DNA of 64,000 bases, from positions 62,001 to 126,000 of the forward strand of contig JAUVXW010000009.1 of assembly GCA_030603385.1 (NCBI GenBank), given 5' to 3'. Positions 61,601-64,000 of the stretch are shown piece after piece. The notes under the pieces were generated by a model that had not been told where the DNA came from, did not search any database, and was given only the letters and a program-made list of their open reading frames with translations. Numbering within the stretch: the first letter of the stretch is position 1; each line of letters begins with the position of its first letter. A program made the position numbers and the translations under genes. This DNA comes from Promethearchaeota archaeon. Lineage in GTDB: Archaea; Asgardarchaeota; Lokiarchaeia; Sigyniarchaeales; SOKP01.

Positions 61601-62269
61601 GTGTTAAAAATAATCAATAAATTAAAAAGCCTTGCTATTGCTATACTTATAGGAGGGAAAAGTACTCGTTTTGGAAGTGATAAGGGGCTTTTTGAGATTC
61701 ATGGGAAACCCTTAATTTCCTATCAGCTTGACATATTAACTCAAACCGATTATGATATTTTCTTAGTCGCGCATTCCATAGAACAAGTTCAATCTTACAT
61801 TAATAAAATTGATATTAGACAGATTACAGGATTCATAATTGATGATAATTCTCTTTCATCAGATTCAAATTTATATACCCCTATGAAAGGATTATATTCA
61901 GCATATAAAGAATTAAAAGACATGGGTTATGAAAAATCCCTTACACTTTCTTGTGATTTACCACTTATTAATCTCGATGTAATTGAATTTTTGATAAAAC
62001 AATCAAGAGGATATGATTGTTGTATTCCAAAATGGAATAATGGATTCTTAGAGCCATTATTTGCGATATATCCTATTAAAAAAGCTTATAAAAAAGCTGA
62101 GGAAAACTTGAAAAATCGGAAATACAAACTCACTAATATTATGAGTGATAATTGGAAAATTAACTTCCTATCTGTTGAAAACTTAATTAAGCAATATGAT
62201 CAAAATCTTCTTACTTTTCTTAATATCAATACTCTTGAAGACATTGAACTATTAATGGGGAATAATTAA
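61601..62269 (+). CDS. mobA: MobA-like molybdenum cofactor guanylyltransferase
   Basis: 222 aa nucleotidyltransferase. AIAILIGGKSTRFGSDKGLF is the GTP-binding signature, followed by LTLSCDLPLIN and PLFAIYP. In MobA it forms the bis-guanylyl cofactor from molybdopterin. GTG start at 61601. No molybdopterin biosynthesis genes are adjacent; it follows purF divergently. Confidence 0.83.
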   Translation: MLKIINKLKSLAIAILIGGKSTRFGSDKGLFEIHGKPLISYQLDILTQTDYDIFLVAHSIEQVQSYINKIDIRQITGFIIDDNSLSSDSNLYTPMKGLYSAYKELKDMGYEKSLTLSCDLPLINLDVIEFLIKQSRGYDCCIPKWNNGFLEPLFAIYPIKKAYKKAEENLKNRKYKLTNIMSDNWKINFLSVENLIKQYDQNLLTFLNINTLEDIELLMGNN

Positions 62270-62310
62270 ACATTATAAAAAAGAAAAAAAAAAGAATTAA
62301 TTAATTCTAC

Positions 62311-62811
62311 CTAATCTATAGTAGCGCCACCTATTAGTCCCAAAACGCCTCCTCCAATTGCTAAATAGAATCCTATCCATAGACCCCAATCCACTCCAGG
62401 CTCGCTCCCAAAAAAGAGGCTTTTACCTCCTAAGAGTGAGGCTATGGCTTCGAAATCACCATATTCAATGAATAACGCAACAATAAGGAGAATTGGCCCA
62501 ACTATCATAAGAACTCCGCCCAAAATTCCAATCATTTTATTTTCTATTAAACCACCAATTATAGCTAGAGCTCCTCCTGCAACAATTAATACACAAATAA
62601 TCAACAACATTATATCTTCATAATATTCAGGTCCATACCCAACACCTAAAGCTTCCCCAGTAGCAGATCCAAATCCCCCTAAAAATATGCTAAGAAAAGG
62701 GGCACCATCAAGTCTCCATAAACAAAAGATTTCGGGCAAAACAAAATATAAACCTATAGTAAGAATTCCTAAAACACCACCAATAATGGCGATTATTTTA
62801 CCTACTCCCAT
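62311..62811 (-). CDS. Four-helix membrane protein
   Basis: 166 aa with hydrophobic segments at about residues 5-28, 66-86, 93-118 and 140-163 and many Gly residues (GGVLGILTIGLYF, GGALAIIGGLIENK). ATG 62811 begins MGVGKIIAIIGG; the frame extends to 62820. Resembles the protein at 63027-63542 in size, helix layout and start (both begin with M-x-I/V-G-K). Probably a small paralogous family of unknown function. Confidence 0.68.
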   Translation of the reverse strand: MGVGKIIAIIGGVLGILTIGLYFVLPEIFCLWRLDGAPFLSIFLGGFGSATGEALGVGYGPEYYEDIMLLIICVLIVAGGALAIIGGLIENKMIGILGGVLMIVGPILLIVALFIEYGDFEAIASLLGGKSLFFGSEPGVDWGLWIGFYLAIGGGVLGLIGGATID

Positions 62812-63026
62812 ATTTATCACACTTTTTTTTATTATTATTTCAATTCTTAATTTAAAAATTATTTAATATTAGATAGATTGAAGGTAATATATAAGATTTA
62901 TCTTTGGTCTTTCTAGAATAAATTCTTGTTAGAAGTACTTTGAAAACTTAAAATTTTATAAGCAGTTTATTTTATTTGAATTTCAACTGTTTAATAAAAA
63001 AAAAGAGAGAGAGAGATTTATATAAT

Positions 63027-63542
63027 TTAAAATGGCCCAGGTCCATAAACAGAAGCAACAATCCCTACAATACCGCCAGCATATAATAAATACAATCCTA
63101 TATCAAAAGTACCAGGACCAAATATTGTTATTGGAATGATATTTTCTATTAACAGTTCGTCTGTCCCTAGAATATAATATACCCAATTTGCCTTATCAAT
63201 TACATCAGCCATACTTAACATGAGTAAAATTGCTATTCCAAGCGATACGATAGTCCCTACTATTACAAATGCACGGTGTTTCATTCCTAAAATTTGTAAA
63301 ACACCCGAAGCCAAGAATAAAATAAATATACCCGCAATAATATAAAATGCAAACACAGGGATTTCTAATGTGCTTCCTAAACTTTCGGCATCTGTAAACA
63401 TAGCTGGAAGATTTTTAATTATCCCTATGCCATTTGCATAGTAACCACTACCCCCAATGTGTAGAGCAATCCATGAAAATAAAAAGGTCGCAACAAGTGT
63501 TATTATTCCAGATATCACACTTAATTTTTTTCCTATTGCCAT
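63027..63542 (-). CDS. Four-helix membrane protein, related to the preceding gene
   Basis: 171 aa with membrane helices near residues 8-28, 60-80, 88-110 and 146-166 and MAIGKKLSVISGIITLVATF at the start. Paralogue of the 62311-62811 protein by layout. The two are separated by about 215 bp of AT-rich sequence with an AG-repeat (63003-63017). Function unknown. Confidence 0.66.
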   Translation of the reverse strand: MAIGKKLSVISGIITLVATFLFSWIALHIGGSGYYANGIGIIKNLPAMFTDAESLGSTLEIPVFAFYIIAGIFILFLASGVLQILGMKHRAFVIVGTIVSLGIAILLMLSMADVIDKANWVYYILGTDELLIENIIPITIFGPGTFDIGLYLLYAGGIVGIVASVYGPGPF

Positions 63543-63783
63543 TGTCGATCACTTTTTTTAAAAATTTTAATTTTTATTGTTAAATAGATCTTGTATAATA
63601 TAAAATATAAAACTATTTTAATCAATTTTTAATTAATGAGAGAGTTAGGTGAAATTTGTAAGATTAAATAGAACAATTTCCAAGTATTATTCCACTATTC
63701 TCAAACTATGGACAATACAGTCTAAATTAATTTAATAATAATTATCGTATAAAAAGTATAGAAAATAAATCTAAGTAAAAATT

Positions 63784-64000
63784 TCAGTTTTCTAATACCA
63801 GTTCTTCACAAATTTTCTGGATAATAACCAATAACTTACGCAGATTAAACGGTTTATCGAGAAAAGCACAAGCACCAAGTGCAATGGCTTTTTGCTTTAT
63901 AGTAATATCCGCACTTGCAAATATAACTTTGGTATGATTATTGATTTGTAAAATTTCAGCCATGGCATCAAGTCCATTTTTTACGGGCATAAGATGATCC
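63784..64000 (-). CDS. Response-regulator receiver domain, C-terminal part
   Basis: The frame is open to the window edge and ends at 63784. It reads DHLMPVKNGLDAMAEIL, with the Asp being the likely phospho-acceptor, then VIFASADITIKQKAIALGAC and FLDKPFNLRKLL, the conserved S/T...K of CheY-like receivers. The N-terminal part lies beyond the window. No effector domain follows. Confidence 0.8.
   Translation of the reverse strand, partial: DHLMPVKNGLDAMAEILQINNHTKVIFASADITIKQKAIALGACAFLDKPFNLRKLLVIIQKICEELVLEN

Noticed and set aside
1..64000. tRNA, rRNA and CRISPR arrays
   Set aside because: No cloverleaf with TTCRANYC-type T arm, no rRNA signature and no regularly spaced repeats could be recognised on either strand by eye.

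Overview
The window looks like an archaeal chromosome from the Asgard group, most probably a Lokiarchaeia-type genome. The evidence is indirect: very AT-rich DNA, a methyl-viologen-type [NiFe] hydrogenase with heterodisulfide reductase subunits, a selenocysteine-containing VhuU, a long HEAT/leucine-rich-repeat protein, a NosD-like beta-helix surface protein and archaeal-type regulators. No rRNA, tRNA or CRISPR array was seen, so the taxonomic call is an inference.

Region 1 (1-9.8 kb) is host DNA for hydrogen and electron metabolism. It holds a CooC-type nickel-insertion ATPase, HypC, and a leftward operon vhuG-vhuA-vhuU-hdrC-hdrB. The C-terminal metal-binding piece of the hydrogenase large subunit is a separate 49-residue gene with an in-frame UGA where the first cysteine of the Ni-binding pair belongs. 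A structured RNA just after it is a candidate SECIS. HdrA and MvhD, needed for a complete bifurcating complex, are not in the window.

Region 2 (about 9.9-43.7 kb) looks like one integrated mobile element or provirus, even more AT-rich and packed with small genes. It has a tyrosine integrase at its left end, a long leftward operon (22.3 to 13.3 kb) with a ParB-like protein, a DNA methyltransferase and a Spo11/Topo VI-A-like protein, a second leftward operon with an SF3-type helicase (26.5 to 23.6 kb), and a rightward module (29.3-42.5 kb) with membrane and secreted proteins, an RmuC-like protein and many mini-genes. A short recurring sequence module (FxxETGKxAI...K(I/L)(S/T)xxFxxW) is found in at least eight otherwise different proteins of this element. 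No capsid, terminase or conjugation gene was recognised, so virus versus plasmid is open.

Region 3 (43.8-64 kb) is host DNA again: an Lrp-type regulator, the HEAT/LRR protein, a sulfur-relay operon (tusA, yeeE-type transporter, dsrE/F/H-like), hydrogenase maturation genes hypE, hypD and hypF interrupted by a MntA/HepT toxin-antitoxin pair, an Fe-S protein, hisF-hisH, two convergent PurF homologues (one without the glutaminase cysteine), a MobA-like nucleotidyltransferase, two related membrane proteins and a truncated response-regulator receiver. HypC at 1.1 kb and HypE/D/F at 50-56 kb together serve the hydrogenase at 5-7.8 kb. A roughly 125 bp non-coding repeat containing the dyad TGAATAATTATTCA lies upstream of both the hydrogenase operon and the sulfur-relay operon, suggesting a shared control element or RNA.
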